Below, one piece after another: positions 52,352-60,356 of a DNA stretch of 64,000 bases. The position numbers and the translations under genes are program-made. Where the stretch lies: positions 161,384 to 225,383 of the forward strand of contig JAJCXM010000035.1 in NCBI GenBank assembly GCA_029263455.1. Reading direction: 5' to 3'. Every line of letters starts with the position of its first letter. Within the stretch, counting starts at the first letter, position 1. Below the pieces are notes generated by a model. It saw nothing but the letters and a program-made list of their open reading frames with translations. It searched no databases and was not told where the DNA came from. The stretch comes from Holophagae bacterium (GTDB taxonomy: Bacteria > Acidobacteriota > Holophagae > Acanthopleuribacterales > Acanthopleuribacteraceae).

Positions 52352-52564
52352 CTAACTCTTACCTGACTCAATATCCACGGGCAACGTACATTGATTGCAA
52401 TACAAAATATGACCAAGTTTAGCTGCCCTTCCAGCCGGGCTCATAACCCAAGGTCGGTTTGACCAAGGCGGGTTATGCCGCACATGTTGATTATGACCAC
52501 AGGCAAGTCGTGCAACCCAATCATCATCTTCGTCAAGGTGAAAGCCGACAATGCCTTGGTCCAC
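52352..52564 (-). CDS. DUF3565 domain protein
   Basis: This 70-residue protein matches DUF3565: GFHLDEDDDWVARLACGHNQHVRHNPPW, then RPWV and LGHILYCNQCTLP. The His and Cys residues (CGHNQHVRH, CNQC) suggest a small zinc-binding domain. The GTG start at 52564 is directly next to the stop of the GNAT gene (TAAGTG), so the two are coupled. Confidence 0.8.
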   Translation of the reverse strand: MDQGIVGFHLDEDDDWVARLACGHNQHVRHNPPWSNRPWVMSPAGRAAKLGHILYCNQCTLPVDIESGKS

Positions 52565-53044
52565 TTATCCCTGCACCCTTAGTTCAACCTCGAACAGCGG
52601 GAGAAAACGACCCGGAACGCTACCTGATTCACGCGAACCAACCTGTTTTCCGCCACAGGCCAAATAGAAAGGTTCCGCATGGGGGTCACCTTGAATCGTC
52701 AAGACACTTGCACCTCTGGATTTGGCCTCTTTTTTGGCGTCGTCCATAAGCCTTCTCCCAACTCCCTTTCCTATGTGTTCGGGTTCAACAAACAAAGCAT
52801 CCAACTCAAAGGCCGATTCGCTGAGGGGTGAAAGCGCATAATAACCAGCTATGCTTGAATTAACTTGGGCAACAACCACATGAAAATCGTCGCGCAAAAG
52901 ATCTTCCTCGTTTACCGTCAGCTCTTGCCGACAGGCGTGCATAAAGGCTTCAGAATATCCCCAAACTGCTTTAGATCGAATCGCCAATTCGGTTAAATAC
53001 GGGGCTTCCGATGGACGGCCGGCTCTCAAGGTAATTACGTTCAT
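52565..53044 (-). CDS. GNAT-family N-acetyltransferase
   Basis: The protein (159 aa) has the GNAT acetyl-CoA site in LDALFVEPEHIGKGVGRRLM and the C-terminal QGDPHAEPFYLACGG. The substrate is unknown. I used the ATG at 53044, with AGGA 7 nt upstream; the longer frame adds 28 residues with no ribosome site. It is coupled to the DUF3565 gene. Confidence 0.87.
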   Translation of the reverse strand: MNVITLRAGRPSEAPYLTELAIRSKAVWGYSEAFMHACRQELTVNEEDLLRDDFHVVVAQVNSSIAGYYALSPLSESAFELDALFVEPEHIGKGVGRRLMDDAKKEAKSRGASVLTIQGDPHAEPFYLACGGKQVGSRESGSVPGRFLPLFEVELRVQG

Positions 53045-53198
53045 TTTTCTGTCCTGATTGTTATTAGTGTCCTTATACGTACCAATTCTCATATGTTTCA
53101 GGATACGGGTAGCTGCCGCACCCATCACCAGGATTGCTCATAAAGCATCATTCCTAAAATAGTTCGCATAATCAAATACACTTTTTCCTTAAGCCTGA

Positions 53199-53657
53199 TC
53201 AATCCAACTTAAGCTTAAATCCCTCATGAGAGGCAACGAAACCTAGGTCTTCGTAAAACTTGATCGCGTTGGGCCGCTTCTTGTCCGAAGTCAACTGGAC
53301 CATGGAACATCCTTTTCCCTTTGCGCGCGCAATGGCCCACTCAAAAAACGATCGCCCTATGCCTTGCCCTCGGTAACGACTATCCACGCGTACACCCTCA
53401 ATAAGACAACGCCATGAACCGATATGAGTCAGATACGGGATAAAGGTGAGTTGTAACATCGCAACCATCTCGCCGGCCAATTCCGCAATGATCAACTCAT
53501 TGTTCGCATCCGAATTAATATGTTGAAACGCTTTCAGGTAAGCCGCGTTAATAGGCGATGATGTGTCTTCACGCGTCTTCCCTAATTTGTCATTCGCAAG
53601 TAGACGCACAAGGTCGCCTAAATCTTGTTCACGAGCGTTGCGAAATGTGAGATCCAC
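53199..53657 (-). CDS. GNAT-family N-acetyltransferase
   Basis: The protein (152 aa) has the GNAT motif EGVRVDSRYRGQGIGRSFFE (about residues 87-106) and the final NAIKFYEDLGFVASHEGFKL. Members of this sequence type are small amine or protein acetyltransferases; the substrate is not evident. The GTG start at 53657 has GAGG 5 nt upstream. It lies 32 bp behind the Thg1-like gene, and may belong to the same transcript. Confidence 0.87.
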   Translation of the reverse strand: MDLTFRNAREQDLGDLVRLLANDKLGKTREDTSSPINAAYLKAFQHINSDANNELIIAELAGEMVAMLQLTFIPYLTHIGSWRCLIEGVRVDSRYRGQGIGRSFFEWAIARAKGKGCSMVQLTSDKKRPNAIKFYEDLGFVASHEGFKLKLD

Positions 53658-53688
53658 CTTGCCTCCTCATCTCATGGTTATTTGAGCG

Positions 53689-54462
53689 TCAGGACATGAA
53701 CTCAGATTCTAAGATGGATTGAACAAACTCACTGTAAACATCGCCTTTGGCTAACTCAAGGTCAACAAAAAGCCTTCGCCGGAAAGCAATAGTTTCTTTG
53801 TTCGTTTTTGGATTCAACGCGGTCTTTTCATATTTTTGCCAGTAGATGCCGAGTCCACGTCGTTGCCACATAGGTACCTCGTTGAAATTCAGGCCACGCC
53901 GCTGAAACAAGAACTCGTTTTTGGAGGCTACTGACAGCCCCAACAACTCCTTGGTTGCAGCTTGCGCCGTCTCTCCTTGCTCACGAAGTGTCCAATAGCA
54001 ATAAGCATTGAGCGCGTTGCGGCGGGCATCTTCGTGACGCCAACGTAGGTATGTAACAACTTTTTCTAAATTTGGATACTGACCAATTCGACAATCAAAA
54101 ACGCATAGGTTACCGAGAATTTGCGTTAGTTTTGCGCTTGCCTCGCCAGCTAAAACCGAGTTGAATTTTCTGGTCTTACGCCCAAACAGATCTTCACTCT
54201 GATGAAACACCAGCGAGATCTCATCACTCTGAGTATAGGCGTAAGTTATTCGGAAGCCGCATTTCATCAAGTGTTTGCATGTTTCAACCATGGCATCGCG
54301 AAACTTTTGGTCAAATGGGGCATCAAACTGCATGACTTCCTTGGTTAGATGAGTGAAACCGCGTCCGTCTAGCCTCGCAATCATGTTGATACCTGGTAAT
54401 ACGCAATGATCATGAGCCGTTTCATAAACTCTCATCTCTTTATCTAGATCATCAAATTTCAT
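53689..54462 (-). CDS. Thg1-like 3'-5' RNA polymerase (TLP)
   Basis: The protein (257 aa) is related to tRNA-His guanylyltransferase, an enzyme that adds nucleotides in the 3' to 5' direction at RNA 5' ends. All key sites are seen: the first catalytic Asp in ARLDGRGFTHL (Asp32), the second pair in TQSDEISLVF (Asp80, Glu81), and a variant of the HINNLYN motif as ARRNALNAYCYW. Bacterial TLPs are thought to repair truncated tRNA 5' ends. The ATG at 54462 is inside the 3' end of the kinase gene (11-bp overlap), so the two are translationally linked. The repair role is inferred from the family and the neighbour. Confidence 0.9.
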   Translation of the reverse strand: MKFDDLDKEMRVYETAHDHCVLPGINMIARLDGRGFTHLTKEVMQFDAPFDQKFRDAMVETCKHLMKCGFRITYAYTQSDEISLVFHQSEDLFGRKTRKFNSVLAGEASAKLTQILGNLCVFDCRIGQYPNLEKVVTYLRWRHEDARRNALNAYCYWTLREQGETAQAATKELLGLSVASKNEFLFQRRGLNFNEVPMWQRRGLGIYWQKYEKTALNPKTNKETIAFRRRLFVDLELAKGDVYSEFVQSILESEFMS

Positions 54463-54901
54463 CGTTCCACTTCTCAACCTGAAATCCATTTGGGCTTAGC
54501 AGATTAACATAATAAAGTTCGTCAAATCCTTCACCCTTTTTTGGAAGTTGCAGGCGCGCATGGGTTCCTCTAATACCTAATTCCGGGATTCTTTGAAGAG
54601 GAGAGCGCAAATCGTTGCGCTTGATTGAATCGGCAATCGCGGATCGAAAATAATAGCCGGTCACACGGATTCCAGCCGATTTGGCCATTTCGAGATAGCG
54701 TGCACGATCACTTAATGAAGGATTGGTGTTGTCCACGACAAATGGCTGTTGAGTTTCGATGCAAAGTTCCACAAAACGTCGTTCCCTATACCTAGTCTTG
54801 AGAATGTCTAGGCTGATATGGACATGGGTGCGTGAGAATCGTTCGCGAAAGAACGTCGATTTTCCAGTGGCTTGAATGCCGATAAAAATGACGCATTCCA
54901 T
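54452..54901 (-). CDS. P-loop kinase (polynucleotide/zeta-type)
   Basis: The protein (149 aa) is a P-loop kinase with Walker A GIQATGKST (residues 8-16) and a DNTNPS segment (residues about 75-80), as in T4 polynucleotide kinase and related nucleoside or RNA 5'-kinases. The LID-type arginines are in YFRSAIADSIKRNDLRS. The size and the catalytic-Asp-containing HISLDILKTRY are in line with this. I chose ATG 54901 with GGGGCGGC upstream; the longer frame adds a basic stretch without a ribosome site. It overlaps the Thg1-like gene by 11 bp, and joint action on RNA 5' ends is plausible but unproven. Confidence 0.8.
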   Translation of the reverse strand: MECVIFIGIQATGKSTFFRERFSRTHVHISLDILKTRYRERRFVELCIETQQPFVVDNTNPSLSDRARYLEMAKSAGIRVTGYYFRSAIADSIKRNDLRSPLQRIPELGIRGTHARLQLPKKGEGFDELYYVNLLSPNGFQVEKWNDEI

Positions 54902-55011
54902 TTTTGCCGCCCCATTTGTTGTAATTAGCAAACGCTTGGCCCTGATCATTATAGACAACGGGCGGGATATTTAGCGCTCCCTACAATGGATCGCACTTCA
55001 AAAATCACTAT

Positions 55012-55758
55012 TCAATTAGCGACAGAAGCAGAGCCCCTAGTCGGCTGCATAGCCTGCCCCTCTTCCATCCATTGCCGCAGTTCTTTGTATCTTGAACGGC
55101 CAATTGGTAATCGCTTACGGTTGAGCACTTCCAGCTCGTATTGACTACCGCCTTTGACGTGGATTCGGATGGCATGAGCCATGTTGGCTACATAAGATCG
55201 ATGGATGCGCTTGAAAGTGGCAGGCAGTATCTGGTTTAGCCGATCAAGGGACTTATGGTGCAACTCAATACGCCCGTCCAAAAGCACCACATCACTATAT
55301 GGCCCAGCTGCCTTGATCCACGCAATATCTTCCAACGAAACCAATTCAATACAGCCTATTTTGGCGATCGCTAACTGTCGCGTGTTGTGATCAGCTAGCC
55401 CTCGACCCTGCGTGAAACGTTTCAGACTAGCAACAAAGCGATCCTCGCCGAACGGTTTGGCAATAAAATCGAGAACGCCGTATTCAAACGCGTCGATCGC
55501 CTTGTCCGTATACGCCGAAACTACGATCGTGTGATAAGCACCTGCAGCGGCGTCCTTAAGCAATTCAAAGCCGTTTTCGCCATTCAGATTGAGGTCCAAG
55601 AAAACCAAATCAATGGGGTGCTTGGACACGAGTTCTCGTGCATCGGTCAGGTCGGCAACGACTCTGATGCTTTCGAGTTCTTTAGCAAAGTTCTTTTGGG
55701 TCAGTCGCACAATTCGACGGGCAACGACCGCTTCATCTTCTACTACCAAGACCCTCAT
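55012..55758 (-). CDS. LytTR-family response regulator
   Basis: The protein (248 aa) has a receiver domain (about 1-120) with the acidic pair EDE, phospho-acceptor Asp in LVFLDLNLNGENG and Lys in FIAKPFGED, and a LytTR DNA-binding domain (about 145-240) with FKRIHRSYVANMAHAIRIH and RLPIGRSRYKELRQWM. It overlaps the kinase gene by 4 bp (ATGA), so the pair is a LytS/LytTR two-component system. Targets are not known; the divergent serine hydrolase is a candidate. Confidence 0.93.
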   Translation of the reverse strand: MRVLVVEDEAVVARRIVRLTQKNFAKELESIRVVADLTDARELVSKHPIDLVFLDLNLNGENGFELLKDAAAGAYHTIVVSAYTDKAIDAFEYGVLDFIAKPFGEDRFVASLKRFTQGRGLADHNTRQLAIAKIGCIELVSLEDIAWIKAAGPYSDVVLLDGRIELHHKSLDRLNQILPATFKRIHRSYVANMAHAIRIHVKGGSQYELEVLNRKRLPIGRSRYKELRQWMEEGQAMQPTRGSASVAN

Positions 55759-57449
55759 GATCGAATCTCTATTCTGGTCTGCCATGCGCCTAATTTGGGA
55801 CCATGTAAAAAGAGCCACTTGCCCGGATAGCTCTCCTGCAATCTGGCCTTTATGTATTTGATGCCCGTCCCGTCCACAATCTCTTGTGTCTGCACGCGAC
55901 CTGGCGCATCCACGACGTAGGTCCGTCCTTTCAGACCAGCCTCTCGCATAAGTTTGAAACGCATCGCTCCAGTTGACCCGTTCGAATGACTAATACCGTT
56001 CTCTATCAGGGTTAGGATGATGGCAGGGGGTAGCGATTCATGCTCAACGAGTCCTTCCGTTTCGAGTTCATAATCTTCGTCATTGCGATACGCCATTAAT
56101 TTCAAGTGGGAACGACACATGGCCAATTCTTTTTCGATTGGGATACTTTTTGCGGCAGAAACTTCGGTTAAGAACCGTATATCGCAGGCTAACGCTTCTA
56201 CCATGAGAGCCGCTTTGGCAGGCTCCTGCTCAAGCCACTCCATTAGCGACGTTAGCGTGTTCATCATAAAGTGGGGTTGGATGCTTTTTTTGAGTAACTG
56301 ACATTCCAGGCGGGCTGCATCAAGCCGAGACTGCTCTAAAGCCAATCGTTCCACCCTCATCGTCCATGCAAGTGCGGCCAATAAACAGACCAAGAGGAAA
56401 GCAAACGCGAGAAAGAAGCTGTGATCCATGAACCCACCAGGATCAATCACGGACAAGGCAACACACGGTAAGAGGCCAATAATAGTTATAGATGAATTGG
56501 GCCGTTTGAGCCAGATTGCACGAATAGTCTGAACCAATGCCGCCGCCAGGGTCATATTCATGATCAGCATGCTTCGTCCGTCATAGGTTTCAGAAAACAC
56601 AGGAGTAGATAAAAAACACAACGTCAGGCCTGCTAGCAGTGATCTTGGCCATGGAAATCGAAATCGGGCAGCCAGCAACAGATTTAGATTCAAGCCGAAG
56701 AGTCCCGTCAATAAGGCGACGAACAACAACCGCAACGTGTGGAACGGATAAGGATAGCCAAAAAGGCTGCGCCAAGACTCAGCCAGAACTAAAGCGAAAA
56801 CGATGAGACACAGTGTGCCCATCCAGAACAAACTAGATCGCTGACGATTGAATCCGTAAATCAGGAAAAAGGTGATTCCAGCTAAAAAAACCATGCCCAT
56901 AGCCAAAACACGAATAAATGTAGGAGTAGAGATGGCGCCTGGAACTTGCGCCGCCTCCTGAAGAGCGGCATAAAACACGAATCCCGCTCGATTTTTCTTC
57001 CTGTTGTGGCTCGACACACGCATCGCTAACGTATGAGTGCCCTCCTGTAATAAGTTCTTAGGCATGGGGATACGACGATCGATCAAGCCTGCAATTTCGT
57101 TTTCCCTGTCGATCGCAGGTCGTCCATTTTGAGCAACCAGCCTTCCGTCCCAATAAATATCGGCCGCCGCCACCATCGTCAAACATAAGTCTTTCGCTGA
57201 ACCGTCGTCGGCAGGCAGATCAAAACGAACTCTGATCCAGCTCAATTCGCCGGGAAACGCTTGCAAGATGCTGTCTTGGTCACGGATATCCATGGCTTGC
57301 CAATCAGATTCATCAATCTCATCGGCTGCCCATGCGAGATCATCTCCGGTTCGGTACAAGATCGGCTCGATTATTTGTGCATACCCACAACTGCAAGCAA
57401 GAACGATCGCCAACCAACGAATACGCATCAAATAACATTCAAGATTCAT
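55755..57449 (-). CDS. LytS-type sensor histidine kinase
   Basis: The protein (564 aa) has a signal peptide, a 7TMR-DISM-like external domain (about 25-175), seven membrane helices (about 180-390), and a LytS-type kinase core. The H-box is IQPHFMMNTLTSL (His about residue 415), followed by ATPase motifs LIENGISHS and DGTGIKYIKARL. The external domain probably binds a ligand. I chose the ATG at 57449 with GAGG 9 nt upstream; an in-frame ATG seven codons later (57428) is a second possibility. It is coupled to the LytTR regulator. Confidence 0.88.
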   Translation of the reverse strand: MNLECYLMRIRWLAIVLACSCGYAQIIEPILYRTGDDLAWAADEIDESDWQAMDIRDQDSILQAFPGELSWIRVRFDLPADDGSAKDLCLTMVAAADIYWDGRLVAQNGRPAIDRENEIAGLIDRRIPMPKNLLQEGTHTLAMRVSSHNRKKNRAGFVFYAALQEAAQVPGAISTPTFIRVLAMGMVFLAGITFFLIYGFNRQRSSLFWMGTLCLIVFALVLAESWRSLFGYPYPFHTLRLLFVALLTGLFGLNLNLLLAARFRFPWPRSLLAGLTLCFLSTPVFSETYDGRSMLIMNMTLAAALVQTIRAIWLKRPNSSITIIGLLPCVALSVIDPGGFMDHSFFLAFAFLLVCLLAALAWTMRVERLALEQSRLDAARLECQLLKKSIQPHFMMNTLTSLMEWLEQEPAKAALMVEALACDIRFLTEVSAAKSIPIEKELAMCRSHLKLMAYRNDEDYELETEGLVEHESLPPAIILTLIENGISHSNGSTGAMRFKLMREAGLKGRTYVVDAPGRVQTQEIVDGTGIKYIKARLQESYPGKWLFLHGPKLGAWQTRIEIRS

Positions 57450-57487
57450 CAGGCACAGCCTCATGCATTGCAATAAACGACGTGAAA

Positions 57488-57565
57488 TCGATCCTAACAT
57501 GTCAATCGACGCTGTTCGTGCAGGCCGTGAGCCGTTCATGCATTTATCGCCATCAACTCGATCCT
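57488..57565. repeat. Two direct TCGATCCT octamers, 70 bp apart
   Basis: TCGATCCT occurs at 57488-57495 and again at 57558-57565, 70 bp apart, close to seven helical turns. Both lie between the divergent sensor kinase and serine hydrolase genes. They may be response-regulator sites, but they do not match the LytTR consensus well. Confidence 0.3.
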
Positions 57566-57599
57566 CCGCTTCGTAACATAAATCTAAATGGAGGGCTTG

Positions 57600-59066
57600 A
57601 TGACACAGATTTTGCCGATACTACTATTCATATCGATCGCAGCATTCGCATCGGGATCAGAGACTTGGACAGGGACCACCATTGATCCGGCCAGGAACGA
57701 ACCTTTTAAATTCGCGCTTGAGCTGAAGCGCGCCGAAGACGGACAGGTTACGGGCAGTTTCTACTCGTTTTACTACTACGCGAAACTCAGAGGCACTTAT
57801 GAAGCCGATACCCAACGCTTCTTACTGAATGGCACATTGGATGTTGGTGTCCAGATATCTATGGACCTAAGCCGCACTGACGAGGGCTTGGCTGGCGTGT
57901 TGGCCGCGCCATCCATGCAGCTAGAACTGCCGCTGAAGCTAGAATTGTCTGCCGTCTCTGGATCCGCATCGATCGGCATGTACGAAGTGCTGACCTCCGA
58001 GCGTCCTAGCTCTGTTTTTAAGAACCAGCTAACAGCTGCGGCCAAATCAAGAGTAGAGCAACGAATACTCTCCGAAATCAACAAACAAGGCATGGTCGGC
58101 GTTTCCGTTGCCCTAATTAACCAACAGCAAGTTGAATACATGGCGGGATTTGGTTATGAGGACAACGCTGAACGCATTGTCGTCAGCGAGAATACGATGT
58201 ACCGCTGGGCATCGATAAGCAAACCCATGACTGCTGTTATCGCTATGTTATTGGTTAAAAAAGGCTCGCTCAATCTCGACCAAGATATTAGAAGTCAAGT
58301 GCCTGAGTTCCCCGCGAAACCATGGGCAATCACTGCCCGTTCTTTACTGACCCATCAATCGGGCATCGTGCACTACCATCCTGGTAAAGTGATTGTTAGT
58401 CAGCGGCAGTATGACCAGGAACACCCATTCGCAGACCGTGTCTTGTCATTAGACAAATTCAAGCAGTCGGATTTGCTATTTGAGCCTGGCACTCAGTTTT
58501 CTTACAGTACACCTGGATACGTTCTGCTTGGTGCGGTCCTTGAGCGGGCTGCCGATCTTCCTTATGAGAACTTAGTAGAAACCACCATCAAGAATCCATT
58601 AGCTTTGAGCAGTTTGCAGCCGGACTTTACTTGGTCCTCAATCGATCATCGCGCAACCGGCTATTTACGCCGCGCGGATGGCGTGATCACTAACTCCACT
58701 GAGGGCGACGTAGCCTGGAAATTGCCCGCCGGCGGTTTTATCTCAACCATTTCAGATCTGGCAGAATTCGCAAGAGCACTGCTTGGCGATCAATTGTTGG
58801 ATCCTGAATTGAAGTCCCAAATGTGGCAAAAGCAAAAAACGGCTTCTGGAGAAGAAATTGAGTATGGCTACGGATTTAACGTCTCCGATTGGGATGGGCT
58901 ACGGGTCATTTGGCATAGTGGCGGACAAAAGAAGACATCAACCATCATGGTGCTGTGTCCGGATCAAAAGGCAGGAGTCGTCATCATGAGCAATACAGAA
59001 AAGGTACGACACGAATCGCTCTCAAAAGACCTTCTTAAACTATTGATCGATTCGCGCGCAATTTAG
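57600..59066 (+). CDS. Exported serine hydrolase, beta-lactamase family
   Basis: The protein (488 aa) has a signal peptide, an N-terminal beta domain (about 25-115) and a class C beta-lactamase/PBP-like domain (about 140-485). The catalytic motifs are SISK (Ser in YRWASISKPMTAV), YST (FSYSTPGYVLLG) and HSGG near the C-terminus. Family members include esterases, peptidases and D-alanyl enzymes. The substrate is unknown. The ATG at 57600 has GGAGG 5 nt upstream; an upstream start four codons earlier is less likely. It is divergent from the LytS gene. Confidence 0.87.
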   Translation: MTQILPILLFISIAAFASGSETWTGTTIDPARNEPFKFALELKRAEDGQVTGSFYSFYYYAKLRGTYEADTQRFLLNGTLDVGVQISMDLSRTDEGLAGVLAAPSMQLELPLKLELSAVSGSASIGMYEVLTSERPSSVFKNQLTAAAKSRVEQRILSEINKQGMVGVSVALINQQQVEYMAGFGYEDNAERIVVSENTMYRWASISKPMTAVIAMLLVKKGSLNLDQDIRSQVPEFPAKPWAITARSLLTHQSGIVHYHPGKVIVSQRQYDQEHPFADRVLSLDKFKQSDLLFEPGTQFSYSTPGYVLLGAVLERAADLPYENLVETTIKNPLALSSLQPDFTWSSIDHRATGYLRRADGVITNSTEGDVAWKLPAGGFISTISDLAEFARALLGDQLLDPELKSQMWQKQKTASGEEIEYGYGFNVSDWDGLRVIWHSGGQKKTSTIMVLCPDQKAGVVIMSNTEKVRHESLSKDLLKLLIDSRAI

Positions 59067-59149
59067 TTGTGAACGAACCCTCTTAATGCTTCCCGCTGCC
59101 AAGTGCAGTAGCTATGCTACGGGAAACGGATAGACGCAATGAAGGCGCA

Positions 59150-59851
59150 ATGACAGAACTGGAAAAAGAACTAGTCTCCCTAGCCAACCCAACCATCGCT
59201 GCCCATTCACAAGGATTCTTCAAAACAGGTAAAGGCGAATACGGTGAGGGTGATCAGTTTCTCGGGATTCGTGTCCCCTACCTTCGTAAGTTAGCCAAGC
59301 GTTTCCAATCATTGAGCTTGCACGAAACACAACGGCTCATTATGTCGCCCCTACATGAACAACGTCTGTGTGTAGTGCTCATCTGGGTACTCAAATATCA
59401 ACGAGGCGACGCGGCATTGAAAAAGGCGATTTACGAGACATATTTAGCCCACACGCAGTGGATCAATAATTGGGATCTTGTTGATTCTTCAGCCCATAAA
59501 ATCGTCGGCGACTATTTGTTTGAACGCAGCCGAAAACCGCTATTCAAACTCGCCTCGTCAAAGGATTTGTGGGAACGACGTGTGGCCATCATGTCGACCT
59601 TGCACATGATCAAGAAGGACGATTTTCAAAACACACTCGATATCGCCGAACAATTGTTAAACGATAACCATGACCTCATCCACAAAGCCGTTGGTTGGAT
59701 GCTAAGAGAAGTTGGCAATCGTGATCGGCTCGTCGAAGAGGCTTTTCTCAGCCGACACTATCGGAGCATGCCACGTACGATGTTGCGTTACGCTATCGAG
59801 AAATTCAGCCAGGAAGAACGCCGCGCCTATTTAAGCGGCAAAGTCTCTTGA
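59150..59851 (+). CDS. DNA alkylation repair glycosylase (AlkD family)
   Basis: The protein (233 aa) has the HEAT-like helical repeats of AlkD, which removes 3- and 7-alkylpurines. Key residues are conserved: Trp and Asp in NNWDLVDSSAHKIVG, and Trp and Arg in KAVGWMLREVGN. The length is normal. I chose the ATG at 59150 with GAAGG 4 nt upstream; the longer frame is an unsupported extension. It follows the serine hydrolase by 83 bp. A second glycosylase (YcaQ type) occurs at 37220. Confidence 0.9.
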   Translation: MTELEKELVSLANPTIAAHSQGFFKTGKGEYGEGDQFLGIRVPYLRKLAKRFQSLSLHETQRLIMSPLHEQRLCVVLIWVLKYQRGDAALKKAIYETYLAHTQWINNWDLVDSSAHKIVGDYLFERSRKPLFKLASSKDLWERRVAIMSTLHMIKKDDFQNTLDIAEQLLNDNHDLIHKAVGWMLREVGNRDRLVEEAFLSRHYRSMPRTMLRYAIEKFSQEERRAYLSGKVS

Positions 59852-59966
59852 TCTAAAACCTAGTCGACAAGTTATTTCTACCTGAAATTTGATCTAGGCG
59901 AATCAACTCGCTCATTTTTGCGTTAGATGTATTAACATCACGCATTCGATTCTTAGGAGCTTATAC

Positions 59967-60356
59967 ATGAAATTTCTCGTCGCTTCCATTTATCTCGTCG
60001 CAGGTTCGTTAAGCCTAATCGCGCAAGCACCGGCCGAAACAACCTTAACTGGCTCCTACATCTGGAACCAGCGTCCCTCGGAGACAAGCGACCTGAAAGC
60101 TGTTTTTAAAGCCAGCGGCGAAAAGGAATGGCAGGTTGCTTTTTATTTCGAGTTTAGGGGCAACAAGCTGATTTATAGCGGCAGCGCACACGGCGACCTC
60201 CATGACGGGCCTCTAAAGGGAAGCGTCAAGAATCCCGGGGAGAATCGCACGTTCACGTTTGCCGGCAAAATGCTTGATGGCGTGTTCCACGGAACTCATG
60301 CCGAAATGAGATCTGACACGGAGCAATCAACCGGCACGTTAACGCTCTCACATTAG
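59967..60356 (+). CDS. Small exported protein of unknown function
   Basis: The protein (129 aa) has a signal peptide (MKFLVASIYLVAGSLSLIAQ) and a small, beta-rich domain with LTGSYIWNQRPSE and IYSGSAHGDLHDGPLKGSV. The spacing of strands recalls a lipocalin or DUF1579-like barrel, but I see no diagnostic motif. The start has TAGGAG 8 nt upstream. Its stop codon interlocks with that of the convergent beta-helix gene (TTAG). Confidence 0.65.
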   Translation: MKFLVASIYLVAGSLSLIAQAPAETTLTGSYIWNQRPSETSDLKAVFKASGEKEWQVAFYFEFRGNKLIYSGSAHGDLHDGPLKGSVKNPGENRTFTFAGKMLDGVFHGTHAEMRSDTEQSTGTLTLSH

